Source of the DNA: Paraconiothyrium sp. Pb-2020
Lineage: Eukaryota; Ascomycota; Dothideomycetes; Pleosporales; Didymosphaeriaceae
NCBI GenBank assembly: GCA_022419385.1
Contig: JAJUBI010000002.1
Coordinates: 5,146,001 to 5,210,000, forward strand
Direction: 5' to 3'
DNA: 64,000 nucleotides
Below are positions 35,225 through 46,025 of this stretch, in pieces; the stretch's first letter is position 1; the number at the start of each line of letters is the position of its first letter. The translations under genes were made by a program, and so were the position numbers. A model generated the notes under the pieces. The model had not been told where the DNA came from. It saw only the letters and a program-made list of their open reading frames with translations, and searched no databases.

Positions 35225-38111
35225 CTACCCCAGCCTCTCTTCGAGCAGAGCCTGTACCCCTCCATCTCCCAGTTCGGGCACTAATCGCAACACTATTAGT
35301 TCCACGATCGCGAAGATGAGATGTTTGTTGAGATAGGTGTCGTCGAGGCAGTCCAGCAATTCTTCCACCTGCCGAAGATGGTCTACTTGGGTTTTGTTCG
35401 CAAAGAATGCGGACGCCACCGTTGTTGGCAGTAAGCCTAGGAGCGTGGCGGCGCAACGCCGCTTGATTGCCTTCGCCTCTTCGTCCGAAGGTGGCTGCCG
35501 AGCTGGAGCTAGCCCATTATGAGGAAAAAGAGTGGCACGAAGAGTGCGGAGAAGCATGGGAAGGAAGGCGGGGTTGAGGATTCGCGATTGCACCGTGTGT
35601 GATAGGTATCTAGCAGTTCGTTAGCGCAGAAAAAAATCAGCATAAACTGCAATCTTTATTGGCCTGCGAACATGCAAATATATGCAGTGCGTCCCGATGA
35701 ATGGTCAACCCGCGACATGCAGTCAGACGCGGGATGTAGGTATCAATGGATGTAGCATCGTTGAATGAGAGATGCAGGTAAGGGCAGAATGTCGGAACAT
35801 GGCTAAGCGCCAATACAGGTCCTGGGCGCGATGCCTTAGGAGGAAACCTCCATCCGAAAGGCTCCCTGGAGTGAGGCTTCGCAAGGTTTGTCTCGGTAGA
35901 TGATCGTACGATTGAAAAGGATCTTAGATCATAACCTAGCGAGCGACCTAGACTGCCTCGGCGGCTCGTTTGCGCAACCCAGGCATCCAAGGGCAATGAA
36001 CCGTTGAAGGTCTGGTCCTTTTAGGGCTGTCAACCGTAGTCTCATCGAGGCGCAAATGTCGCTAGGGACACCGCTCTCATCCGGAATTGTCATGGTAGGA
36101 CAGCGGCGAAATTGCAGATTAGCTTGCCAACCAGGTTCGCTATCAAATGGTGAAGCGCAAGGTACTAGGAACCGGTGTGTATGGACAGGGCATCGAGCAA
36201 GTGTTGCGTCTTACGATAGAGGGCGGCCAGTCCCGAGTACTACAGTATGTGCGTGGATCAACGGGGCGTAAACTGAGCCGTTACCCGCGGAGACTACGGC
36301 GATAGCGCGAAATCGATCTAATTTGTCGATGCGGCGTGGTTGTGACATGATCAGTGAGGTCGACCCGACCATAAGCGTTGCGCACAAGTGTTCCAGTTCT
36401 CGAAAGTCAATGATTCCGTCGTCGTTGACGAGGCCAGGCTGTGTTGTGCCAAGAATCGGGTTGGGCTCAGGACGCCTTGGGTTGCCGCCCGGGAGGTGTC
36501 GGGGTCTCATGCAAGTCGGCACGAGGCGACGGCGCATGAGCGCAGGCGGTCCGTCGCATTCGCGGGCGCTTAAGTCAAGTGACTGAAAGTTCATGCGGGC
36601 TGTCTGCAAGCCGAGAAATGGCTCGAGCGCACTGACGCAAATCCTTGCCGGGTTCATCCAACCAGGGGTTGTAAAGAGAACATCGCGACTCACCTATCCA
36701 ATACTCCATTCATGTTGCCCAATCGTCCAGGACCAGCCAACACTCCCCAATGTAGCAAGGATATGAAACCTGAAAGCCAAGGCATGCGTGTCTCGAGCTC
36801 AACAAGTTCCGATGCGCAGCTCCACAACTTCATGCTGACTATGGGCCGTTTGGAGGTCAGCAGTTGCCTCTCAGCCCGACCACCGCTCTCAGACAATGGT
36901 GTCCGGCGTTCCGCTTCGACGCATTGGCCGCCATTTACGATGGCCGACCTTAGCGGTAAAGACGATGATGTCGCAATCAGACCGATCACCGCGCGCAACG
37001 CCGTACCCGCCATAAATATGTAGTGGATGACCATCCAAAATAACCCGTTAGCAGTCATGGGAGCAGTTTGATAACGTTTCGTGTTGCCCAACAGCATGTG
37101 AGAAGACCCTTCTTGCTCTTCGACTGGTGGGGCGAGCAATCCGTATCGTTCGAGACGGCTCAGCGGCTGCTCTAGGTTATCATCGTTTGATTGGAATTCC
37201 TCTTCTTTGGCAACAGGATGCTGTAGAACCTCAGCAATTCTTGTGATACCTTCCCACAGCAACCAGCCCTCGCAAGCCTTCCCACTAATGCCGTTTCCAA
37301 GGATCATTTCGGCGAATATCTCCGCCACTAAGGCTCGAAAACAACCATTTTCTAGATCCTCGGTCGGAAGTAGCACAGCCAGAACACCTTGAATGAGTAG
37401 TTGGCGCCACGCAGACTCACTCTCCCGCTGCTCGGCGATACTGGAAGGTACCGCATCAGTTGGTACAGGGGACAGTGCAGGGTGCGGGTGGAGAGTGTGG
37501 TAGACAGCACGGGAATCGGTGACCAGCGAACCATGCGAGTGGGCCAGCTGTTGTGAGAGACGTATTGCTTTGAAGAAGTTAGACCGCACTCCTTCGCTGC
37601 CCTCGAATCAGGAGCGCCTACCCCTGAGATGGTCTTCAACAAGCCCGGGAACCTCATCGACGAGAAGGCTTTCCAAATCAACGTTCCGTAAACGCTGCTC
37701 TAAGGCCCTTGTGCAATGCGCAATAATTTGAATTACTTCGTTAACGAACACATGATCAGGCGTGATCTTAGAGTACCACGTCTGTACGAACTCTTTGATG
37801 ATCACCGCGATGATAGCGTAGAGCTGCAGGTCGACCTCATTTGAGCTAGTCAGAGGTGGTAGCACTTCTTCGATCGGTCGCGGCGTATTGCGACCCCTCT
37901 CGCCATTCCCTAGGAGAATATCGTGAGAGCAGAGAACTCGACGAATGAAAGCTGCGGTGGCCTTGTCAGAGGTGGTATCTGAAGACCTGTCTTGCGTCTC
38001 TCTGTCATGCGATGCCGGAGCCGCTGGAGGCTGGCTCGACACGCCTAGTGTTGCTTGCGGTGTTGAAGATTGGGGAGGGACATTCAACTCGGGAAAGGCC
38101 ATGTTTGTCAT
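35225..38111 (-). CDS. PXA-domain protein with a 1,084-base intron
   Basis: A 582-residue protein with a PX-associated (PXA) domain, a module found in sorting-nexin-like endosomal and ER membrane proteins. Exons are 38111-37622, 37567-36694 and 35609-35225. The start is an ATG inside a longer TTG-opened frame. The PXA domain occupies about residues 45-290: FVQTWYSKITPD, LLVDEVPGLVEDHLRA, the LHPHPAL motif, and LLPTEDLENGCFRALVAEI followed by ILGN. A hydrophobic stretch near residue 365 (MVIHYIFMAGTALRAVIGLI) could enter a membrane. The C-terminal block starts VLDRYLSHTVQSRILNP. The second intron is twenty times longer than its neighbours, yet GTGAGT and CTAG ends rejoin the frame exactly. It is divergent from MED10. 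Confidence 0.88.
35610..36693 (-). other. Over-long intron of the PXA gene
   Basis: 1,084 bases between GTGAGT and CTAG. A minus-strand frame stays open for 160 codons from the donor GTG but has no ATG at its start and no family signal. I see no terminal inverted repeats by eye. It may be an inserted, decayed element or may hide an alternative exon. Confidence 0.7.
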
Positions 38112-38362
38112 CGCAGTACGTTGCCCATGCTCCAAGTCGATGCCACGGTACAAGGTGAGAAATAATGGTTGCGTGAATGCTCTTCCCTTGTTATGCTTCG
38201 TGATGGTAGTATCGACGGCAAGGCGGAGTAAAACGCGGCTCGTTGATGACGTCGGAATAATAGTGCGCCCGAAAGTCTTGGCGTTCTCACGGCTGCGTTC
38301 GCTTTCAACATCAACGTCAGCCTCTGTTCACTTGAACAAACACAACATCTAAAGTAGCTGCA
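38112..38362. promoter_or_regulatory. Divergent promoter, PXA gene / MED10
   Basis: 251 bases between the two start codons, so the two genes share a compact bidirectional promoter region. A TGACGT element lies at 38245. No TATA box is obvious. Confidence 0.55.
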
Positions 38363-38920
38363 ATGATGGCCCCCACCAATACCGCGGGTGAGTCCGTGAT
38401 CATGCAACACTTTTTCTCACCATCTGATGTTTTCATGGCCAGTTGCCGTAGCCGAAGAGCACATGAAGGAAATAGTCCAGAGCCTCTACAACCTCATCGT
38501 GCAGGGCTATGACCATCAAGGCGCTCCCACCGTTGGCGCAATGAGGCGGGATATGTACGTCACACCCAGTGGCGTTGGTGTCGGCGTCATCTCGATCATT
38601 AATATGTCTACAGACAACATCTCATCGAACAGTTGGTCAAACTCTCCCAAGTCGCACCTGACGTGGGCATCGAACTACCACCCGAAGTTACCCAGTATGT
38701 GGAAAGCTCACGTAATCCCGACATCTACACTCGAGAATTTGTCGAGACCGTGCAGCGTATGAATCAGCTCTTGAAGGGTCGGCATGAAGCCTATCGGCTA
38801 CTACAAGAGACGCTTGCTCGCGACTTCATTCAGGGTGTTCCTGAGCTGAAAGACGATATCACAAAGGTTGTCGAAGCGACAGGTGGCAAGGTAGCCCCCG
38901 CGAAAGTTGCCAATACTTGA
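38363..38920 (+). CDS. MED10: Mediator complex subunit 10 (Nut2)
   Basis: A 147-residue subunit of the Mediator middle module, linking activators to RNA polymerase II. Exons are 38363-38387, 38443-38554 and 38614-38920, with introns of 55 and 59 bases. Hallmarks are VQSLYNLIVQGYDHQG, the helical HLIEQLVKLSQ, PPEVTQYVESSRNPDIYTREF, a very conserved Med10 block, and the final amphipathic helix with LLQETLARDF. The first ATG and the in-frame second ATG are adjacent; I use the first. Length agrees with fungal Med10. Confidence 0.95.
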
Positions 38921-41900
38921 AATGCTTGTGGCAAGAGAAGGACCCGAAGAGCACTGAGCGACATCCGACGTGACCCCCACGGGTGTAACGGCATTGATTC
39001 GGACCGTCAGTCGACATCTTGCTATTTTTTGCAGTTCTGGAGCGTGGGACGGACGTCCGTCGTTTAGCCGAATAGCCTAGGCCTTTGGTCAAAGTCGATT
39101 GCGGAGAAGACGTTATTGCAACCATGGCGGGGCGTTTATTAATCGTCTCAGGACTTGTGGTCCCTTTGCATCTTGGCAACGGCTGTAACGGCCGTGAGGC
39201 GTTGATCAAGGTATCATCTTGCACTAGGGCGTGGGGAAGATGGGTGCCTGAACGAGGAGGTAGTCGAGCACAATTGCAGGGACAGCACTGCATTTGGCAT
39301 CACTGAATCCAAGGTATGCCTTATAGCGGCGAATGGGCCCATGAAGACACGCGCGGTGACGTCGATCGGGGAATAGTCTGTGACAAGGCGATCCCTGTTT
39401 CAGATGATGGCATGGATGCGGTAGTCGTTCGTTACTGCAGACTGCATTATCTCGATTTATTCCACTAACATTGCCACTTACCCCGCTGAAAGATTCACAT
39501 GCAAAGCGTTCTATCAGTCTCCGGTGAGTCTGGCCCGCTCAACCTTTCTTCCGTGATGCCTTTGGAAGGTATCAAGCCCAGCTTCATCACTGTCTCCACT
39601 ACAGCCTTGTTCCCATGCGTCGGTAGCATTCCCCGACATATCGTCTTCAGGGATCGATCCACTTCAGGGCCGATACTTAGCTCAGACAAGCCGAGCTTCC
39701 CCCCCTCCTTCATAAACTAGAATTCACGCTAGAAAAGCAAGGCTCACCTTACACTTACCTGCCAATGCTGCTAAAGTGCTTACTCCGGCGGAGCGTGCCG
39801 TGCTTGAAGGATTTAGCGTTGATGACACCTGCCATAGGTGAAGGCTAAGCATGCAGAATGCGTTCAACTCCTCTATATTGGTTGCTGTGATGTACCTGTT
39901 CGTGATCTCATACCGCGCAAGTACGCGAGATACTAGTCATCCTCCGAGACAGCGGCAATACGAAGATTGTTGCCCAGCAGTGGCATTCAGGAACGCGTGT
40001 CTTGGACTCGACAGGGTCGCGCATTGTCCACGCATCCCATGTCCGAGGACCCTGTTCCTCCAGCGGAGATCATTGACCGGATTCATTTACCAATGTCAAA
40101 CACCCGCCACGTGCCTTTCTCAATTGCTGTTACAAGTTTTCTCCACTTCGACTGCAGAAATTGTCGCGCTTCACTTGCCACACGTAATTCGGTCAATAGT
40201 CTCGCGGCTCCGCAGCAGACGTACCAATGTCCGACGCGTGTGTAATCGGTCCGCGCGCCCTGATCCGTCGCTGTCGGCCCGCTCAGACCATGATCGTTTC
40301 AGGGCTAGTGAGGTTAATACGACGTCGATATTGACTGCGTTTCTGACACTTTGGAATTGCGTTCTGACACGGCTGGGATTGCGTTGCCGTATCGTGCGAT
40401 TACCCCTTCCGATGGTTGCGTGGAGGTCCGCATGTGCATGCTGTCGATCAATCAAGCAACTGGAAGGTGGATACGAATATGCAGTGAAGTGTCCGAATGC
40501 GGATGATTAACGGGCAGCTTGAGCTCACTTCCTAGTAATAGACTGCGACGCAGCTATACTTGAAATGCCTGAACCTGAACCATTGCTGTTGCAAGCCTAA
40601 TCACAGTGAATGGGTTTGTGAACAATCATGAGACATCGGCTTTCAGACGCCGTCTCCCTGTTCATATTTTGACTCAAACATGGTATCGCTTGCATGTTCC
40701 CGAGGTTCCAGTTGTATACTGTGTGTACTTTGGCTCGGTTGGCTTACGTACCTGTTGCAGAAAAAGGTATGCCGTTACAACGGATTGACACTTTGACAGA
40801 ACCTTAAGCCGACTGAAACATCAATAATGATAGAGAATAGTGTTCATCGAATGTTAGTCTCACGTCTTCTCCTCCACTAATGACTTCATCCACGCGCGCC
40901 ACCGACTCAGCGGATTCCTTTCCTTGGCTACATGAACTCCTCGAGACGATGTACTTGGACCCTATAATTGCAACCCCGTGAGATAGGTATATTTGGTCGG
41001 CGATCAAGCCATGAAACATCGGTTAGAAGTGCGAATTATCTCTCGTCGGAGCCAACTCCGTGTAAGAAGCGGCCCATCAGCTCAGGAGAGCTCGCTTAGG
41101 TTCTATTGCGTGAACAGACACTAATGCAAAAAAGCAAACGCCCATAGCTGTCAATATGTAAGACATGCATCGACTTGCCTGATATCACGCTATGAGCGGA
41201 AGAGGAAGTTGTGGCTAGTCATGTAAACATCATGTCATCATGCTAGATTCACCCTCGAAAGGTCCTCGCGCGAATAGACATTGACCCTAAAGATATATGT
41301 AAAGCCGTGAAGAATGAAACTTAGCGAAGAACGAACTCTAAACCTTTCTTCTTCTACTAGTTTCATCGCACTATATTGGTGGCCCTAGCGCACGGGATAT
41401 ACAATGCTTAGGCACATCGGTTTGTACGCTTGCTAGAATCCAGTCAGAGACAAGCTGAGCAGACAAGCTGAGGCCGAATATTCATCCCTCGATTAGGTTT
41501 ATTATTGGTTAATCAGACCAGAGTACTACGGGACGTGCTTACACCCTGTACCATTCCTGCGATATGGCTCTTCTAGCCGCCACGGGTAACTCTAGCAGGG
41601 AATATACTACGGACAAGTCAAGAACATTCAACGGACTCAACTCCGACTTAACTCGGTGTTATGTATCCGACTCATATCAGAAAAAGAATGGATTTACCGT
41701 TGTTTCCCCGGCGTTAGACAAGGTACAGAGTGATCTAATAGTAGGCTGTACGAAGAGTATAGTCCTTGAGAAAGATTAGAGAGATCATCCGACGATTTTA
41801 TTAGTTGCCTTCTGTCACCCGTGTAGATCGCATGCGAAACTTTGCTAACTGTAACCACGACCAACCCCGCACACACATGAGACTTTGGCACGACGAATGA

Positions 41901-42425
41901 ATATCTCAACAGTCTGTCAGTCACTCGGTTGACCTCTTCAGCAACCTAATAGCCGAGCTTTTCGACGAAAAAGGAATGGATTGACGTATTGTAGTAGTTT
42001 TAAGAAAATGAGTTGAACGAGTTTCTATGAGTATTGCAAACGAGACTAGACGATAAGATGGAAGTAAAAGCTGATTGACCTGTTTGAATAAAGAGAAACC
42101 ACCCTCTAGGTCGTTTCTGGGGGAAGTGCCAATGATTTAGTATCATCCTTCTTAAGGAAGAAGAGCTCAGGTCTCGAAACTTCCGTCACATGCACGGCTT
42201 GTAGCTGAGTTCAGGAGTTTAATGACTTGTCACGGGTTTTCATCAGTAATTGCGAGAGCGTTCTTAATAGCTCCAGCATACGCAAAATGCTAAATCCGCA
42301 GAGGCTAAGAGGTCGTTTTGCGTTGCCATAAAAGCCACGGCTTATACTTGCACCTAGTATACGATGAAGGTTCTAGGAAAGATATGGTTGAGAAGACGGC
42401 TCGTGAATCGAATGGGCCTTATTAT
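38921..42425. other. Gene-poor, partly AT-rich stretch
   Basis: No complete gene. A frame of 219 codons at 39851-40510 has no recognisable domain and odd composition, so I reject it. From 40.5 kb on the DNA becomes AT-richer, with only short frames. A short direct repeat (acaagctgag twice) lies near 41452-41474. Confidence 0.5.
39495..39845 (-). pseudogene. Possible coding remnant, family unknown
   Basis: A minus-strand frame (39713-39495) reads like protein: LGLSELSIGPEVDRSLKTIC, then ETVMKLGLIPSKGITEERL. Upstream, VINAKSFKHGTLRRSKHF is followed by a GTAAGT donor and a CTAG acceptor that join it to this frame. I cannot name the family and find no start or neighbouring exon, so it may be the last piece of a lost gene. 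The plus strand in the same place also has a protein-like frame (LTPAERAVLEGFSVDDT), so strand is uncertain. Confidence 0.3.
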
Positions 42426-45035
42426 CTATCTAGACCACCCTAACGTATTCTCGGCTGCAATAGGTGATGATATCGATGGGATGAAGAATCCTTCATCAAT
42501 TTCACGCCATTGGGTGTGTTGACTCGCGAGCCCCGCTGGCATTGAAGCTCCAGGACTTCCTTGCGTAGTGGGTGTCGTGATTTCCAATTTTTCTTCTATG
42601 ACATCCATTGATAGGTTCCTCCGTGACCTTTTTAGCCAGTCGCGTGGCTTTCTACGCTTCACAGTTTTTTGTTCTTCTGTAACTGTTCCGCTATGTAATC
42701 CTACTATTTGCCGGCTGGCTGCTAGTTCAGCATCCCATCTTCGTATTTCGCGAACTAGGTCGTAGAAAGCGTCATCAATGTTGATGCTGCTTTTGGCTGA
42801 CACCTCTATGAAGGGACAGCCAAACTGCTTTGCCAATTGCCGGCCTTCCTGGGAACTGACCTCTCTATCAATTTCCCTATCGCTGTGGTTACCAACAAGG
42901 ATCATGGGGAAATAATCCCTGTCTTTTACCCTCAGGATTTGCTGTTGGAAAGACATGGTCTCCTCGAAGGAAGCACGGCTGGTGATACTGTATACGATCA
43001 TGAAGCCTTCTCCTGTTCTCATGTACTGTTCTCTCATGGCGGAGTACTCTTCCTGTCCAGCAGTATCCAGGACATCAAGCAGAGCAGGCTCATCATCAAT
43101 GGTACACTGTTTCCGATATGAATCTTGGATGCTAGGGTCATACCCATCAGCGAACTGAGAGTGGATGAACTACAAGCATAAATCAGCTCGAAGTTGACCA
43201 AGAGAGTAGCATACAAGTTGATGCACACTTACCTGTACGGCAAGGTCGGATTTGCCAACACGTCCACCTCCCACGATAGCAAGCATATACTCTCTCGGGA
43301 AGCGGGTGAATCCGCCTGTTTTTGACCCCTGAGAAAGAGTCTCAGCTGGAGAGGGGCTAACCGAGACCTCCATGTTACTCAGCTCCGTTAGGGGTACTGG
43401 GTCCGAGCCATCGTCTTCCCTCTCGCGTTGCACGTCATCTATACTCTCCAGGGCAGTACCAGTTCCTTCTAGTAGGACCTGTGGACTGTTTGGAAGAGAG
43501 AACGGACGTAGTGGCTCATCGGCGGAGGGTGTGTGTAGATATAATGAGGTCGAATTACCCAAACCAATATCAGGCGGGGTTTCAAGATTGTCAGAAGGGT
43601 AGCGACTCCAACCTGAGCTTTGTCGCGATTGCTCCACGACCTTCAGAGGCCAGGATATAGGAGACGATTCTCCGGATGCTTGCCCAGTTGGCGAGACCTG
43701 CGTCTGAGTTGCAATGGTATGCCTGAAAGTAGGAAACAAGGCCAAAAGCAATTGTGCTTGTGACTCAGTATATTCCTTTTGACTTGTAGCCATGTTAGCT
43801 GGAAGTGACTCAGTCCTGATTTTGGTAGCCTGGTTGTAGTAGGACAACTTGCCAGCTTCATTGACCTGGGGAATAAAGGAAAAATGTATTGTTCTAGGAG
43901 TTGCGTTTGGGTCCCAAAGGCAAAAAAGTCCAGAGAGCGTGTTGAAGAAGAAAGGAGTCCCGGCTTGATTCTGTTGCGGTACCCAGACGTTCTTTTCTGT
44001 TTTACTTTCGTCAAAGGATTCAGGACCGATTGTTCCTCGGGATGGGCTAGCTAGTGGAGAAAGACCCCCCAGGTAAGTACTCGTAAGGAGGGTTGGTGGC
44101 CCTATCACAAGCTGTTTCCCCTGCTGCTGCGAGCTAGACCCTCCCGGTTGCCCTTGTCCTTGTCGGTAATGGTGACCATTGGAAAGATCGTCAGGAGAGA
44201 TTGGGAGAGCTACAACGGAGATGGCAGAAATATCAGAGAGACTAATATCGGACAGCGCCGACCATGCGTGAGACAAAGCGTTTGAGCTTCGGAATGAGGC
44301 GTCCGCGGTGGATCTTCTAGCCTTGCGGTACACCCAGGATTCTTTGAGATCGCGCTCAAATTCAAACGCACGGATCTGAGACCGAATCGACACCAATGAA
44401 CTCCTTTGACCTATTTGTAAATGAACAGAGTCTCCATCATCTCGCGGGCCTCTTTCAAGCAGAGAAAGTCGACGCCTAAGGTCGCGATTGCTCTGTAGAA
44501 GCTGTGAAGTGAGATTATAGAGCTCTTGACGATTTGCAGCGGCATCTATATCAGACTCACTAATATTCAATAAGCGACTGGCAAGGCTGTAGATTTGGAC
44601 AACAGACCATTGGAGAATGTTTAGCATTGTGTTTATCGAGGACTTGAAGCGGTCCAGCCTCCTACTAAAAGCTTCAAGCTGATCCCTTTTGCGAGCCCAT
44701 TGTACGCGGCTCCGCAAGCTCTCGTTTGAAGTGCTCAGTTGCACCACAAGGGGCTCCAGCTCGCTGAAAATGATGGTGCCATCACACAGCGTCGCCCTCA
44801 ATTGATCGATTTGAATAAGCTCCCTTCGTCGCCGTGGAGATTGTTCCAGATCGTCGAACAACTTTTGTAGTGCCTGTAATATGGCGCGCGATTCTTCGAC
44901 TTGGTCTTGTATTTCGCGTGCAGTGTTCTTAGCGTCTTTGACGCTTGAGACTAGAGGTCCTAGGAGCTCGGCCACCTTTCCCGCGGCAGCTATGATACCG
45001 ATGATGGCCGATATGGCGCTGAGAGGATCACCCAT
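42426..45035 (-). CDS. Fungal_N - WW-like - Ras GTPase fusion protein
   Basis: An 848-residue protein in two exons, 45035-43233 and 43169-42426, with a 63-base intron just after the Ras P-loop. Residues 1-150 form a helical N-terminal domain (MGDPLSAISAIIGIIAAAGK..) of the kind at the N-terminus of fungal NLR/STAND proteins (PF17111-like, HeLo-like). Residues 215-285 contain FEFERDL, VYRKARR and SLSDISAISVVALPIS. Residues 351-376 are WW-like (W351, FFFN, W374-D-P), with a degenerate second copy at 386-412. Residues 582-765 are a Ras domain close to fungal RasA: DTAGQEEYSAM and YMRTGEGF are intact. Changes from Ras are Gly13 to Arg (R592), Thr35 to Ser (S614) and NKCD to NHSD (695-698). No CAAX box follows the basic tail. 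The ATG at 45035 follows a TTG-opened extension. Each domain is clear; the role as signalling or immune receptor is inference. Confidence 0.9.
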
Positions 45036-46025
45036 GCCGTGGAAAGGGCTGAAGTTGTGTAGCAAGCGATACAGAGAATGCGCAGCCTCTTTATGCCTGA
45101 TACGGCACAGCCACCGCCATGGGTCGCCTCCTTCGTGTCTGCCTACCTATGGTAGCGAAGAAGCGATTCCGGATGGGGTTAACACGTGAGCTGAACTAAG
45201 CCTAAAGAGGGGATCCTAGATAGACATCCACCAGGAGATCTTTACAAGATTCTAGTCTAGATTTGACCTCTCCAGCAACATTGATTTTACGTAGACTTAT
45301 TTTGTTCAGTATCATACTGCTCGACCAAGTCCTACGCCGAAAGCTGCCTCACAATGTCAACTCCGGGGCTGGATTCGAAAGCGGACATATGTCGGTCAGG
45401 TTATAAGGAGACAGCACTGATGCTTTCGACACGCTCTGTGGTTTACAAACAAAAATGCGTTCAAAGAATGCTGGAATGCTAATTTATCAAACCGAAAACT
45501 TCTTGCGATACGGTGCAGAGTGGCCAAGAATACAAATCGGACTGCTGGCAATAGTACCTGCTTAGAGTGTATACCGGTGACACAGTATTACCTCAGAACT
45601 TTTGACACTCATTGTAAATTGAGTTACCCCAAAGTACATAATACTATATGGCACTTTGTGACCTGTTCTGCTGACTACTGGTCTTTAAACCTTCAAGAGA
45701 CTCTGGGTTTTCTTCAGCCTCTAAATGCCCTAGGTATCACTGTGAAATCGTCTTAGATTAGAACGTATGGCTATAAGGTGGGCTCTTCCTTGGAGATCCA
45801 GGTACTGTACCACGCTGCAAGTCTAGTCAAGGTGCATCCACAGCTCTTCCATGGTTCGTTCAAGCGATGCCTATTGTGCCGATAGATATCATCTCACGTA
45901 AATAGCGAAGTGAGCAGTGTAGGGGTTGATCGGCGACATTCTTAGACTATATGTGTTATCAACACTACCCGAGAGCCCAAGGTAGGCAAACAACAAGCTC
46001 CGCCATTCTACCGACCCGAGTACCA
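45036..46025. other. Intergenic, AT-rich
   Basis: 5' flank of the fusion gene and 3' flank of the helicase gene. Only short frames; nothing recognised. Confidence 0.5.

Noticed and set aside
36211..36693. 160-codon minus-strand frame in the long intron
   Set aside because: Begins at the GTG of the splice donor, has no ATG there and no recognised domain; kept only as a note on the intron.
39851..40510. 219-codon plus-strand frame
   Set aside because: ATG-started but Arg/Ser/Cys-heavy with no domain; overlapping frames are equally long.
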